Made by a program: the position numbers and the translations under genes. The notes beneath the pieces were generated by a model. That model did no database searches. It had not been told where the DNA came from and saw only the letters and a list, made by a program, of their open reading frames with translations. A stretch of 42,629 nucleotides of DNA from Treponema sp. (lineage in GTDB: Bacteria > Spirochaetota > Spirochaetia > Treponematales > Treponemataceae). Where the stretch lies: NCBI GenBank assembly GCA_016296655.1, contig JAEDIW010000021.1, positions 1 through 42,629 of the forward strand. The letters run 5' to 3'. Below, piece after piece: positions 18,268-26,391 of this stretch. Position 1 is the stretch's first letter, and each line of letters begins with the position of its first letter.

Positions 18268-19497
18268 TTATTTTGAAAGCAGACAGGTTGCCCAGACTTC
18301 TATAGCTTCGCTCCTGCCGATTTTTCCCATTTTTTCACCAGTTTTTGCCTTTACAAAAATCTGGTCACTCTGTACTTCAAGGATTGTGGCAATTGATTCA
18401 ATTACTTTTTGCCTGTAGGGAATGAATTTTGGCTTTTCAAGAGCAATAACGCAGTCCGCATTTTCCAATTTCCAGCCTTTTTCTGTAATTTTGTTCCATA
18501 CGGTTTTTAAAAGCATTTTGGAATCTGCATCTTTCCATTTCTGGTCTTCCGGCGGAAAAAAACTGCCTATATCTCCCATGCCGCTTGCTCCTAAAAGTGC
18601 ATCTGTTAATGCATGGAGCAGAACATCACCGTCAGAATGTCCGTCTTCTCCCTTCTCAAACGGAATTTCAATACCGCCCAGCATCAGTTTTCTGCCTTCG
18701 ACAAGTTTATGCAAATCATAACCAAGACCAGTTCTGAGCATTTTTGACTCCTTTTTGACATCCGGTTTTTGTTGAGGAATATCTGACGGATATGTAATTT
18801 TTTTGTTTATGCTGTCACCATCGACTATTTTTACTTTTCCGCAGTATTTTCCCCAGATTTCTGTATCATCGGTATAATTTTTTCCATCTTCGGCAGCTTT
18901 TTTATGTGCGTCAAGCAACCTGGAAAATAAAAAGCCTTGAGGGGTTTGGACTGCAGCCAGATTTTCTCTAGTCAAATGCCTGCTGATGAAGCCGTTTTCA
19001 TCTTTTTCTTTCTGGGTGTCTACAGGCTGCAATGCGGGGACGGAAGCTCCGTATTCCTCCGCTGCTTCAATTGTATCTGTAATGATTTTTTTTGTTACAA
19101 ATGGCCTTGCACCGTCATGAATTAAAACAATAAAATCGTCTTTTACATTCTTACATTCAGATTCGCGTTGCAATCTTACTGTCTGCAGAGCTTTAAAAAC
19201 CGATTCCTGACGGGTTTTTCCGCCTTCAGTCAGTATTAAAGCTGTGTCTTTCAGAAGTGGTTTAATGGAGCTGTCAGAAAAAATGGCATTTTCCGCATCT
19301 TTCTGGCCACCTGCAGGAATTGCAATTACGATGTTTTTAAAAGAGTATGCTTCCAGAAAGGAGCTTATGCACTGTGAAAGTACAGTTCCGCTATTTAGAG
19401 GAAGGTACTCTTTTTTTTTGCCGCCCATCCGTGTTGAATTACCGGCTGCAACAATGATTAAACTTGCAGAACTTTTAGTCTTCAAAATCTTCGTCAT
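18268..19497 (-). CDS. ispDF: Bifunctional IspD-IspF of the MEP isoprenoid pathway
   Basis: This 409-residue fusion catalyses two non-consecutive steps of the methylerythritol phosphate pathway. Residues 1 to about 245 are IspD (MEP cytidylyltransferase), with the CTP-binding AAGNSTRMGGKKKEYLPL, IHDGARPF, AVQTPQGF and the DDTEIW segment. Residues 253-409 are IspF (MEcPP synthase), with the metal ligands in GYDLHKL and HSDGDVLLHALTDALLGA and the GDIGSFFPP loop. The frame is open 69 bases further upstream, but that part only translates the carD tail in another frame. I place the start at the ATG at 19497, which overlaps the 3' end of carD. A TTG at 19485 is an alternative. Overlap with carD suggests coupled translation. 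IspD-IspF fusions are known in several bacterial groups. Confidence 0.93.
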   Translation of the reverse strand: MTKILKTKSSASLIIVAAGNSTRMGGKKKEYLPLNSGTVLSQCISSFLEAYSFKNIVIAIPAGGQKDAENAIFSDSSIKPLLKDTALILTEGGKTRQESVFKALQTVRLQRESECKNVKDDFIVLIHDGARPFVTKKIITDTIEAAEEYGASVPALQPVDTQKEKDENGFISRHLTRENLAAVQTPQGFLFSRLLDAHKKAAEDGKNYTDDTEIWGKYCGKVKIVDGDSINKKITYPSDIPQQKPDVKKESKMLRTGLGYDLHKLVEGRKLMLGGIEIPFEKGEDGHSDGDVLLHALTDALLGASGMGDIGSFFPPEDQKWKDADSKMLLKTVWNKITEKGWKLENADCVIALEKPKFIPYRQKVIESIATILEVQSDQIFVKAKTGEKMGKIGRSEAIEVWATCLLSK

Positions 19498-20146
19498 CAT
19501 CATCTTCATCAGAAGAATCCGAATCGTCTTTGTCAGAAGAATCATCGTCATCATCGTCGTCATCATCCGAGTCTGATGTTACTGGTTCGTCAAAGTCTTC
19601 ATCGTCTTCGTCAAGATCTTCCAGAATATGTTTTATTTCATGTACAGAACCAGGAGGATCAAGTTTTGCATGAATCATGGATTCTGCTTCTTTTGTGCTG
19701 ATTTCCAATGCAAATGAAATTTCATCTTCAAGAAGTTTTTTTGCATTGTCATAGAGCTTGCGTTCAAGAATAGGCAGCTCCTTTATCTTGCTTCTGTTAT
19801 ACAGACAGCGTACAATTGCAGCTATATCTGCAATGCTGCCTTTTTTCAGCAAGTCAAGATTCATCTGATAGCGAAGTTTCCAGTCTGATGTAATCGGTTC
19901 TGAATTGTCGCTCAAAAGTTCAATAGCCTTTTGGGCTTCTTCTGCCGAAACAATAGAACGGATTCCAAGTTCTTCTGCTTTATTTACAGGAACCATAACA
20001 ATCATGTCAGAAACTTCCAGATAAATTTTATAATAAAGAAGTTTTGTGTCGTTAAATGTTTTTTCAAAAATTTCGATGACTTTACCTACGCCTTGGCTTG
20101 GGTAAACTATCTGCTGATTAAGTTTAAACTTTGTGTTGCTATCCAT
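19475..20146 (-). CDS. carD: CarD/CdnL-family transcriptional regulator with long acidic tail
   Basis: The 223-residue protein starts with the CarD RNA-polymerase-interaction fold, recognisable in KLNQQIVYPSQGVGKVIEIF. It continues with the helical CarD C-terminal domain (KAIELL, IADIAAIVRCLYNRSK and the ELPILERKLYDNAKKLLEDE helix). Members bind the RNA-polymerase beta subunit and stabilise open complexes. Beyond the usual end, about 48 residues are almost only Asp, Glu and Ser, including nine consecutive Asp. This makes it longer than the usual 160-180 residues. The first ATG of the open frame is 39 bases upstream, but the ATG at 20146 begins the conserved domain and lies just after a good -10. 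There is no Shine-Dalgarno, so the leader may be only about 3-4 nt. It is co-transcribed with ispDF, which it overlaps. Confidence 0.9.
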   Translation of the reverse strand: MDSNTKFKLNQQIVYPSQGVGKVIEIFEKTFNDTKLLYYKIYLEVSDMIVMVPVNKAEELGIRSIVSAEEAQKAIELLSDNSEPITSDWKLRYQMNLDLLKKGSIADIAAIVRCLYNRSKIKELPILERKLYDNAKKLLEDEISFALEISTKEAESMIHAKLDPPGSVHEIKHILEDLDEDDEDFDEPVTSDSDDDDDDDDDSSDKDDSDSSDEDDDDEDFED

Positions 20147-20156
20147 AATAGCAATA

Positions 20157-20185
20157 ATAATACCACAAAAAAATGAAAAATTCAA
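20157..20185 (-). promoter_or_regulatory. Promoter of carD-ispDF with a nearly absent leader
   Basis: On the minus strand TTGAAT (20185-20180), a 17-bp spacer and TATTAT (20162-20157) precede the carD ATG at 20146 by ten bases. The predicted start is near 20150-20149, leaving only 3-4 nt of leader. No ribosome-binding site is visible. Confidence 0.6.
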
Positions 20186-20338
20186 ACGCTGAAAGGCCTG
20201 TTACTGAACTTATCTTACTTTTTTTTTATTTATGGACATCTCTGAAATCTCCATTTTTCGAGGTTCCCTTATGTTTTATTATGTATGCTGGAAATTCTGG
20301 AGATGGCAGGAGATTTGTTGTTTTTTATAAAATAAGAT

Positions 20339-20367
20339 TTGACTATAGTTCTTTTGCGTGTTATTGT
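20339..20367 (+). promoter_or_regulatory. Promoter of the Na/Ca antiporter gene
   Basis: TTGACT (20339-20344), a 17-bp spacer and TATTGT (20362-20367) predict a start near 20374. The short leader carries GAGGGAGAG just before the ATG at 20391. Confidence 0.6.
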
Positions 20368-20390
20368 TCTGAATCTTGAGGGAGAGTTTT

Positions 20391-21377
20391 ATGGATTTTG
20401 GGTTGATATTGAATTTTATTGTTCTGGCTGCTGGTTTTTTAGCTTTGGTAAAAGGTGCTGACTGGTTTGTAGATGGAGCAGCTGGTATTGCTGATAAGCT
20501 TGGCGTTCCTCAGCTTGTAATCGGTTTAACCATAGTTGCAATGGGTACAAGTGCGCCAGAAACTGCGGTCAGCCTTACAGCAGCCTTTAATGATTCTGCT
20601 GCACTGGCTGTAGGAAATATTGTGGGCAGTAACATAATAAATATTTTTCTGCTGCTTGGCATTACATCGCTGATTTGTCCGCTTGCAGTACAAAAATCAA
20701 CTGTAAAATTTGAAATGCCATTTGTTGTTGTAATTTCTATAATTTTCATGTTTTTAGGACTTGGCAACGGGGTTTTCAAAGGTTTTGCCGCTCCAGATGG
20801 AGTTTTATCGCGCTTTGATGGTTTTATTCTTTTGGGATTGTTTATCCTTTATCTTTCTTACCTTTTTTATATGGTGAAACATGGTTTTGCGCAGCCAGAA
20901 GAAGTTCCTGATGGAAAAAAATCAAATTGTTTGAAACTTTGTTTCATTCTTATTGTCGGACTTGCCCTTATTATTGCAGGAAGCAACCTGACTATTTCGT
21001 CTGCATCAAAAATTGCACAGTCTTTTGGTGTTTCCAGAAGATTTATCGGGCTTACAATAGTTGCTTTTGGAACATCTTTGCCAGAACTTGTAACTTGCAT
21101 AGCAGCTGCATTGAAAAAGAATGCAGACATTGCAATCGGTAATATTGTTGGCAGCAATATTTTTAATATTCTGTTCGTAGCGGGAATTTCTTCACTTATT
21201 GCAGTTGTTCCATATCAGGGAAAATTCTTTTCAGACAGTTTGGTTGCAATTTTTGCAGCTGCTGTTCTGCTGTTTTGCGTTGCCTTTAATCGTAAAAAAG
21301 TGTTAAGCAGAATGGCCGGCATAGTGATGCTTGTTTTTTATGCAGCCTATTTTGCCTGGCTTTTGAAAACTGTCTGA
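20391..21377 (+). CDS. Calcium/sodium antiporter (CaCA family, YrbG type)
   Basis: The 328-residue integral membrane protein has the internal duplication of the cation/Ca2+ exchanger family. Each half carries the alpha-repeat pair: VAMGTSAPETAVSL with AVGNIVGSNIINIFLL in the first, and VAFGTSLPELVTCI with AIGNIVGSNIFNILFV in the second. The Ser/Pro/Glu and Gly-Asn/Ser-Asn residues form the ion site. About ten membrane segments are apparent. Members exchange Na+ for Ca2+ across the inner membrane. I use the ATG at 20391 because GAGGGAGAG lies directly upstream; the frame is open five codons earlier from a TTG. It stands alone on the plus strand with its own promoter. Ion specificity is by family, not proven. 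Confidence 0.92.
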   Translation: MDFGLILNFIVLAAGFLALVKGADWFVDGAAGIADKLGVPQLVIGLTIVAMGTSAPETAVSLTAAFNDSAALAVGNIVGSNIINIFLLLGITSLICPLAVQKSTVKFEMPFVVVISIIFMFLGLGNGVFKGFAAPDGVLSRFDGFILLGLFILYLSYLFYMVKHGFAQPEEVPDGKKSNCLKLCFILIVGLALIIAGSNLTISSASKIAQSFGVSRRFIGLTIVAFGTSLPELVTCIAAALKKNADIAIGNIVGSNIFNILFVAGISSLIAVVPYQGKFFSDSLVAIFAAAVLLFCVAFNRKKVLSRMAGIVMLVFYAAYFAWLLKTV

Positions 21378-21445
21378 TGTTTTTCTGCAGAGTACCTTTT
21401 TTTTCAAGATATACAGATATTCCGCTTTTTATGATTTTGTAAAAA

Positions 21446-22690
21446 CTATTCGTCAAGAATCGTAATTTCTACGCGCCTGTTTCTTGCCTTTCCGTCTTCT
21501 GTCTGATTCGATGCAACAGGTTGTTCTGCGCCGAATCCCTGTGTAAAAATATGGTATTTGTCTTTTACGCCCAAAGAAAGCAGATAGTCAGCAGCAGATT
21601 TTGCCCTTTGCCTTGAAAGTTCCAGCCTGGATTCCTTTGTTCCTGCCAGAGCTGTGTGACCTGTGACTAAGAGGTCATTGTTCGGGTATTTTTTGAGGAT
21701 AGCAGCTATTTTCTGGAGTTTTTCTTTTTCTGATTCTTCCAGTATTGCGCTGTCAGGCTTGAACTGTATGTTTTCAAGACTGATTGTCAGGCCTTTTTCA
21801 TTTTCTGTTACCAGAACATTTTCCAGCTGGAGATGTTTAATCTGCTGCTGAACGCTTTCAAAATCATCATTCGACCTTGTAAACTGAGTTATTTCTGCTT
21901 CTGTAGTACCTTTGAACTTATAAAGGGTTCCGTCTGATGAAATTATCGTTATTTTGAAATTTTCTTTGTAATGGTCAACTGCACCTTTTTCGTAATCCCA
22001 GTAAAGAGTTTGCTGCGAAAAGCCTGTTGTTACAGCCGGATACGGTGAACGTAAAATTGCAGGATTTTCTGGAGTAGGGGTGTCAAAGTAAAGGTTGTAG
22101 CTTACTGTGAATACATCAAATTTTCTGCCGTCGCTTTGAGTTTCCTCTCCATTGTATGTGTAAAATGCTGTAAAAGGAACTGTAACAGGCTTTTTTATGC
22201 TGAATGTTTTTCTTAAATCGTGTGCTTCATATCCATTTGCAGTCCATGAATCGCCTTTTTCAATCGGCCTTTCTGGAAAAACCGGCATATCCCGGATTAC
22301 AGGCATGAAATAAGTGCTGTCAATTGTAAATTTGCCATGTTTGTCCCGCTCGTAAATGCTGTTATACTCTTCGTTCCATGTAAGATGGCTGCCTGAAATA
22401 CTTCCCGTTGATGTGTCAGAAGTCATGAAGTTTGATTCGTGTATGCCACTTCCGTCTGGTTTTACATCGGTTATGTGTACGGTTATTCTGTTTATGATTT
22501 CTGAATTATTATTCAGGATATTGTTGATAAAAACTTCCTCATTGACTTTTGAAAGAATTCTGTAACGGTCGTCTTTTTTGTATTTGAATTCAAAAACTTT
22601 TGCATTGCTTTGGGCAGAAGCATTGTATAGTGCTGTTACTGCAAAAAAAACTGATAAAATAATGCGGAATGCCTGCGCTCTTTTTTTCAT
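21446..22690 (-). CDS. OmpA-family envelope protein
   Basis: The 414-residue protein has a signal peptide (MKKRAQAFRIILSVFFAVTA, cleavage likely after ASA) and a large N-terminal beta-rich domain of unknown function (residues about 30-270). Its C-terminal OmpA-like peptidoglycan-binding domain is recognised by IQFKPDSAILEESEKEKLQKI, NNDLLVTGHTALAGTKESRLELS (with the family's TGHTD-type motif changed to TGHTA), RAKSAADYL and NRRVEI. It probably tethers the outer envelope to peptidoglycan. The start is the ATG at 22690, preceded by AGGAGAA. An ATG 36 bases upstream has no such site. It is divergent from the endonuclease gene, with only 58 bp between them. The Asp-to-Ala change in the diaminopimelate-binding motif is worth noting. 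Confidence 0.88.
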   Translation of the reverse strand: MKKRAQAFRIILSVFFAVTALYNASAQSNAKVFEFKYKKDDRYRILSKVNEEVFINNILNNNSEIINRITVHITDVKPDGSGIHESNFMTSDTSTGSISGSHLTWNEEYNSIYERDKHGKFTIDSTYFMPVIRDMPVFPERPIEKGDSWTANGYEAHDLRKTFSIKKPVTVPFTAFYTYNGEETQSDGRKFDVFTVSYNLYFDTPTPENPAILRSPYPAVTTGFSQQTLYWDYEKGAVDHYKENFKITIISSDGTLYKFKGTTEAEITQFTRSNDDFESVQQQIKHLQLENVLVTENEKGLTISLENIQFKPDSAILEESEKEKLQKIAAILKKYPNNDLLVTGHTALAGTKESRLELSRQRAKSAADYLLSLGVKDKYHIFTQGFGAEQPVASNQTEDGKARNRRVEITILDE

Positions 22691-22709
22691 AAATTCTCCT
22701 GCATGATTA

Positions 22710-22738
22710 TCGGCATTTTTCTGCATTTACGCTATAGT
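22710..22738 (+). promoter_or_regulatory. Promoter of the Holliday-resolvase-like gene, very short leader
   Basis: TCGGCA (22710-22715), a 17-bp spacer and TATAGT (22733-22738) precede the ATG at 22749 by ten bases. The predicted leader is about 4 nt with no ribosome-binding site. Its -35 overlaps a weak minus-strand -10 (GATAAT, 22711-22706) that may serve the divergent OmpA-like gene. Confidence 0.5.
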
Positions 22739-22748
22739 AGATTCCTGT

Positions 22749-23255
22749 ATGAAACTTCAAATTTTTTTTTCATCTGCTGCTGATTTTTTTTATAGGATTT
22801 CCTGTACTTTTGCTGAATCTCCTGCCTTTGCATTTTTTATTTTGTTCTTGTGTTTATGCCTGATTATCTTTGTCTGCCTGATTTGTTTTGCTTTGGGACG
22901 AAAATTTGGAAATGCAGAAATGAAAAAGGAAATTCAGCCATTGCTCAAGTCTAGCCGGCAGGATGCCGTAAAACGTTCACGAGCCGTCTTGAGTGGCCAG
23001 ATGGCCGAGCAGATTGCACCTTTCTTGAAAGGATTTCCGTGCAATCCTGCAGATGTCCGCTTTGTAGGTAAGCCACTGGACTTTATTGGTTTTCCTGGAG
23101 CTGCAGACGGTTCCGGCATAAAAGAAATTCTGTTCATTGAAGTAAAAACTGGAAATTCAGCCCTTTCATCTCGTGAAAAAGAAATAAAAGATGCAGTTCT
23201 GTCAGGCAAAGTCCGCTATATCGAATATAATCCTGAAATAAATTTTGGCATTTGA
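22749..23255 (+). CDS. Membrane-anchored endonuclease related to archaeal Holliday junction resolvase
   Basis: The 168-residue protein has an N-terminal membrane segment (about 22-48, AFFILFLCLCLIIFVCLICF) and a soluble C-terminal domain of the Endonuc_Holl type. The catalytic pattern is visible: an Asp in GKPLDFIGFPG and the Glu-x-Lys in LFIEVKTG, followed by SSREKEIKDAVLSGKVRY. These residues suggest a metal-dependent PD-(D/E)XK-like nuclease fold. The membrane anchor is typical of this bacterial subgroup, whose substrate is not established. The ATG follows a -10 by ten bases and no Shine-Dalgarno is visible. A strong bidirectional terminator follows. Confidence 0.8.
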   Translation: MKLQIFFSSAADFFYRISCTFAESPAFAFFILFLCLCLIIFVCLICFALGRKFGNAEMKKEIQPLLKSSRQDAVKRSRAVLSGQMAEQIAPFLKGFPCNPADVRFVGKPLDFIGFPGAADGSGIKEILFIEVKTGNSALSSREKEIKDAVLSGKVRYIEYNPEINFGI

Positions 23256-23276
23256 CTTTTATGAACCCTGTGACTG

Positions 23277-23324
23277 AAAAAAAAGCCTGAACTTATGCTT
23301 TATTTTTGCAAGTTCAGGCTTTTT
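23277..23324. terminator. Bidirectional intrinsic terminator
   Basis: GCCTGAACTT (23285-23294) pairs perfectly with AAGTTCAGGC (23310-23319), with a 15-nt loop. The stem is flanked by eight A residues on the left and five T residues on the right, so it can stop transcription of the endonuclease gene (plus) and potD (minus). Confidence 0.88.
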
Positions 23325-23372
23325 CAAAATTTTATCAAGATTTTACCAAATATCTGTCAAAAAGTCATTTTT

Positions 23373-24428
23373 TTATTCAGCTGTAAAGCGGATTTCCTGC
23401 CAGATATTGTTGTATTTTTCAAGACCTTCGCCAAGATCATCTTTAAGTTCGCAAGTGTCCATTTCTTCAGCTTTGTACATAGGTACTGTTGAGCGGTGTT
23501 TTTCAGCCTCTGTGTTTACATAACATGGGAAACGGAATGCATCAAGAAATTCTGCATAATTTTCCGGCTGATGGATAAAATTGATGAACTTCATGGCAAG
23601 CTCGTAATGTTTTGCATTTTTCAGGATTACCATGGAATCAATATACATTGGACCGCCTTCTTTTGGAATGAAGAAATCAATCATTTCTGCCTGTTTTTCT
23701 TCTGGCACTTCTCCAAAAATGACTTCTGCATATCCCTGGCAAACCCAGAAGTCTCCTGATGCAAAAGATTTTCCAAAGCCTTCTGCATCAAATTTTACAA
23801 GATTTGGCCGCCATTTCAAGTTTATAAGTTTTTTTGCATTTTCAAGATCTGAATCATTCAATGAATTTACAGATTTTCCATTAAAAGCCAGCGCATCGCC
23901 TATTACTTCCCGCATATCGTCCATCATTGACATGTGGTCTTTTAAATCTGTTCTGCTGAAAATATTCCATGATTTTTCGTAATTGTGGACTTTTAGTTTA
24001 TTTACGGCAATTCCTGCTGCACCCATGTAATATGGAACGCTGTATTTCATGTTTGGGTCATAGGTTGCTTTTTGAAGAAGTTTTGGATTTATGTATTGCT
24101 TATTCGGGAACTGCGCATGGTCGATTTCCTTTAACATTCCCTGTTTTATCATTATTGAAGTGTAGTCCTGAGACGGAAAAGTAATGTCATATCCTGAAGC
24201 TCCTGCTTTCAGCTTTGCATACATGACTTCATTCGAGTCAAATGTGTCGACTTTTACAGTAACACCAAATTCTTTTTCAAATTTTGCCAAAACCGAATCT
24301 GGAGTGTAATAAGTCCAGTTAAAAAGATAAAGAGTGTCTCCTGCAGATGCTTCTTTACCTTTTTTTTCGCAGGAAACCAATGCCAATGCCGTGCAGATAA
24401 TAGCTGCAGCTTTAAAAACCTTTTTCAT
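23373..24428 (-). CDS. potD: Spermidine/putrescine-binding lipoprotein
   Basis: The 351-residue periplasmic substrate-binding protein of the polyamine ABC transporter begins with a lipoprotein signal peptide ending in ALVSC (acylated Cys20). The PotD fold is shown by LYLFNWTYYTPDSVLAKFEKEFG near the N-terminus (a NW-x-x-Y/Y-polyamine-site segment), VKVDTFDSNEVMYAKLKAG and the YNNIWQEI end. Later segments SVPYYMGAAGIAVNK and the GGPMYIDSMVILKNAKH strand match the family. It lies downstream of potC behind a hairpin, so its level can be set separately from that of the membrane components. The ATG follows AGGAGAGAG; an upstream in-frame start 36 bases earlier has no such site. The terminator at 23277-23324 ends the operon. 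Confidence 0.93.
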   Translation of the reverse strand: MKKVFKAAAIICTALALVSCEKKGKEASAGDTLYLFNWTYYTPDSVLAKFEKEFGVTVKVDTFDSNEVMYAKLKAGASGYDITFPSQDYTSIMIKQGMLKEIDHAQFPNKQYINPKLLQKATYDPNMKYSVPYYMGAAGIAVNKLKVHNYEKSWNIFSRTDLKDHMSMMDDMREVIGDALAFNGKSVNSLNDSDLENAKKLINLKWRPNLVKFDAEGFGKSFASGDFWVCQGYAEVIFGEVPEEKQAEMIDFFIPKEGGPMYIDSMVILKNAKHYELAMKFINFIHQPENYAEFLDAFRFPCYVNTEAEKHRSTVPMYKAEEMDTCELKDDLGEGLEKYNNIWQEIRFTAE

Positions 24429-24459
24429 AAACTCTCTCCTGATGAAAAAGTAAAATAAG

Positions 24460-24500
24460 GGCATCTGAAAAACGCCTTACGCAATGTTTTTCAAGATGCC
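24460..24500 (-). promoter_or_regulatory. Strong hairpin between potC and potD
   Basis: GGCATCT (24460-24466) and GAAAAAC (24467-24473) pair with GTTTTTC (24486-24492) and AGATGCC (24494-24500), giving a 14-bp stem with one bulged A and a 12-nt loop. On the minus strand a moderately U-rich stretch follows. It could be a partial terminator or an mRNA-stabilising structure that sets the potD-to-potABC ratio. Confidence 0.6.
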
Positions 24501-24553
24501 TCAAGTCTTAAATCGTTATAATAGCCGAATTTAAAACTTTTTTTACAAGTTAA

Positions 24554-25432
24554 TTAGTGGCTGGATGCAATTGTTTTCAGTCCGCCACGCAAACAGAATG
24601 CAATTGCACAAGTAAACAGAATCATTACAAATGAAAGTGCATTTATTACAGGTGAAACACCGAATCGAATCATGGAATAAACATATAACGGAAGTGTAGT
24701 AGAGCCAGGCCCAGAAACGAAGAACGTAATTACAAAATCTTCCAGCGACATTGTAATAGCCATGAGAAATCCTGACATTATTCCAGGCATGATTGCCGGT
24801 ACAACAACCTTTGTCATAGTCTGCAATTCAGTTGCACCAAGGTCATGGGCTGCTTCAATTATTGAAAAGTCAAATTCTTCAAGCCTTGCAGAAACCATGA
24901 GGTAAACAAATGGCAGACAGAATGTTGTATGTGCTGCAAAAATTGTGAACAGTCCCAAAGGCATCTTTATTCCACTGAAAAAAATCAGCATGGAAATACC
25001 GATGATAACTTCTGGCAGAACCATTGGCAGAAAACTTATTGTCTGGATGAATGTTCGTCCGCGGAATTTGTACCAGTTTATCCCCAGTGATGCCAGCGTT
25101 CCCAAAATTGTGGAAACAATACCTGCTGTAAAAGCAACTGTCAAACTGTTTAGCAGGGCTGCCCACAAGTCATTTGAGTGAAAAATCAGCTTTTTATACC
25201 AGATAAGCGAAAGCCCTGTGAACTCGCCGCCTTTGCTCCTGTTAAAAGAATAGGCAACAATTACAAACAAAGGAATGAACATAAACATCAGAGTCAGAAA
25301 CAGTACAATTTTTGAAAAAGAAAATTTAGGGCGCTTTGCTTTCCATGCTTTGCGAGCATGTCTGGAAGACTCATTCTGCCTGCTTTTCACAGAAAGGCGG
25401 CTCAGCAAAACTGAATAAACGTTCGGTTTCAT
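24554..25432 (-). CDS. potC: Spermidine/putrescine ABC transporter permease PotC
   Basis: This 292-residue inner-membrane permease has six predicted membrane segments and the conserved ABC-permease cytoplasmic loop. The loop reads EAAHDLGATELQTMTKVVVPAI, the EAA motif that contacts PotA. Compared with usual PotC proteins it has an N-terminal basic extension of about 40 residues before the first membrane segment. Its ATG overlaps the potB stop (ATGA), so translation is coupled. It works with PotB as the channel for spermidine and putrescine import. Confidence 0.93.
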   Translation of the reverse strand: MKPNVYSVLLSRLSVKSRQNESSRHARKAWKAKRPKFSFSKIVLFLTLMFMFIPLFVIVAYSFNRSKGGEFTGLSLIWYKKLIFHSNDLWAALLNSLTVAFTAGIVSTILGTLASLGINWYKFRGRTFIQTISFLPMVLPEVIIGISMLIFFSGIKMPLGLFTIFAAHTTFCLPFVYLMVSARLEEFDFSIIEAAHDLGATELQTMTKVVVPAIMPGIMSGFLMAITMSLEDFVITFFVSGPGSTTLPLYVYSMIRFGVSPVINALSFVMILFTCAIAFCLRGGLKTIASSH

Positions 25433-26391
25433 TTTAGAGCTCCTGTAGAAATTGAACTTTCTGCGTAATTTTCTTCTTTAGCAGAAGTTTTTGTAAGGGC
25501 AGCTTCTCTTTTGCCTGCAAGCATCATCCATAAAACTCCGGCTGTACTTACAAGCGTCAGAACCATGCTGAAAGCAGCTGCAAGCGGCCAGTTGCGGGTT
25601 TTTTGAACCTGATCAACAATTATGTTACCAATCATGTAAGAGTCTTTTCCACCTACAAGCAGAGGAACTGTATACGCACCAAAAATCGGAATAAAAGTAA
25701 ATACAATGCCAGTGGAAATTCCACTTTTTATGTTAGGCAGCAGGACTTTTAATATGGCCTGCAGTTTGTTTGCACCCAAATCCTGCGCAGCTTCAAGCAA
25801 TGAAAAATCAAATCTGTCAACAGCTGTAAAAATCGGCAGGATTGCATACGGAATATACATGTAGACAGAAACAAGGACAACTGCACTGCCTGTATAAAGA
25901 AACTTTATGTAGTCCTTTACAAGTCCCATTGACCTTAAAATCTGATTCAAAATTCCATCGTTGTTTAAAATGGACATCCACGCAAAAATTCTGATGAGGG
26001 AATTTGTCCAGAATGGAATAATTACCAGAAACAGCAGTATTGTCTGATGCCTGCTTCTTGCCATTGCATAACCGCACGGCAATGCAATCAAAATCGTAAA
26101 AAGAGTTGACAGTACTGAAAGTTTAAGAGTCCTTATTACAAGAATTCCATAATTCGGATTCAGCATCTGTGAATATGCTTTGAGCGAAAATACCCATTCA
26201 ACACCGCCATAAAGTCCTTTTTTCAAAAAACTGTACAAAACAATAATTGCAAGCGGTGCAACAAAAAATACTGCGAACCAGACACCCATCGGCCATGCGT
26301 ACAAGGCTCCCGGATTCGAAAGCTTTGATTTTTTCAGTTTTGTTTCAGCCGTTGGCGGTTTTTCTGATTTTGTTTCGTCTCTTCTGCTCAT
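25429..26391 (-). CDS. potB: Spermidine/putrescine ABC transporter permease PotB
   Basis: This 320-residue inner-membrane permease pairs with PotC. It has a cytoplasmic, lysine-rich N-terminus of about 30 residues, six membrane segments, and the EAA loop in LLEAAQDLGANKLQAILKVLLP. The C-terminal 25 residues are hydrophilic. It overlaps potA at its start and potC at its end by ATGA junctions, making potABC one tightly coupled unit. The family is secure; substrate preference between putrescine and spermidine is not read from the sequence. Confidence 0.93.
   Translation of the reverse strand: MSRRDETKSEKPPTAETKLKKSKLSNPGALYAWPMGVWFAVFFVAPLAIIVLYSFLKKGLYGGVEWVFSLKAYSQMLNPNYGILVIRTLKLSVLSTLFTILIALPCGYAMARSRHQTILLFLVIIPFWTNSLIRIFAWMSILNNDGILNQILRSMGLVKDYIKFLYTGSAVVLVSVYMYIPYAILPIFTAVDRFDFSLLEAAQDLGANKLQAILKVLLPNIKSGISTGIVFTFIPIFGAYTVPLLVGGKDSYMIGNIIVDQVQKTRNWPLAAAFSMVLTLVSTAGVLWMMLAGKREAALTKTSAKEENYAESSISTGALK

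Noticed and set aside
19498..19566. Upstream extension of ispDF (MMTTMMTM-rich start)
   Set aside because: This part only translates the acidic CarD tail in another frame; the conserved IspD domain needs only the start at 19497 or slightly later.
20173..20379. A 68-codon plus-strand frame between carD and the antiporter gene
   Set aside because: It covers the carD promoter and the antiporter promoter, has no Shine-Dalgarno, and the product resembles no protein family.
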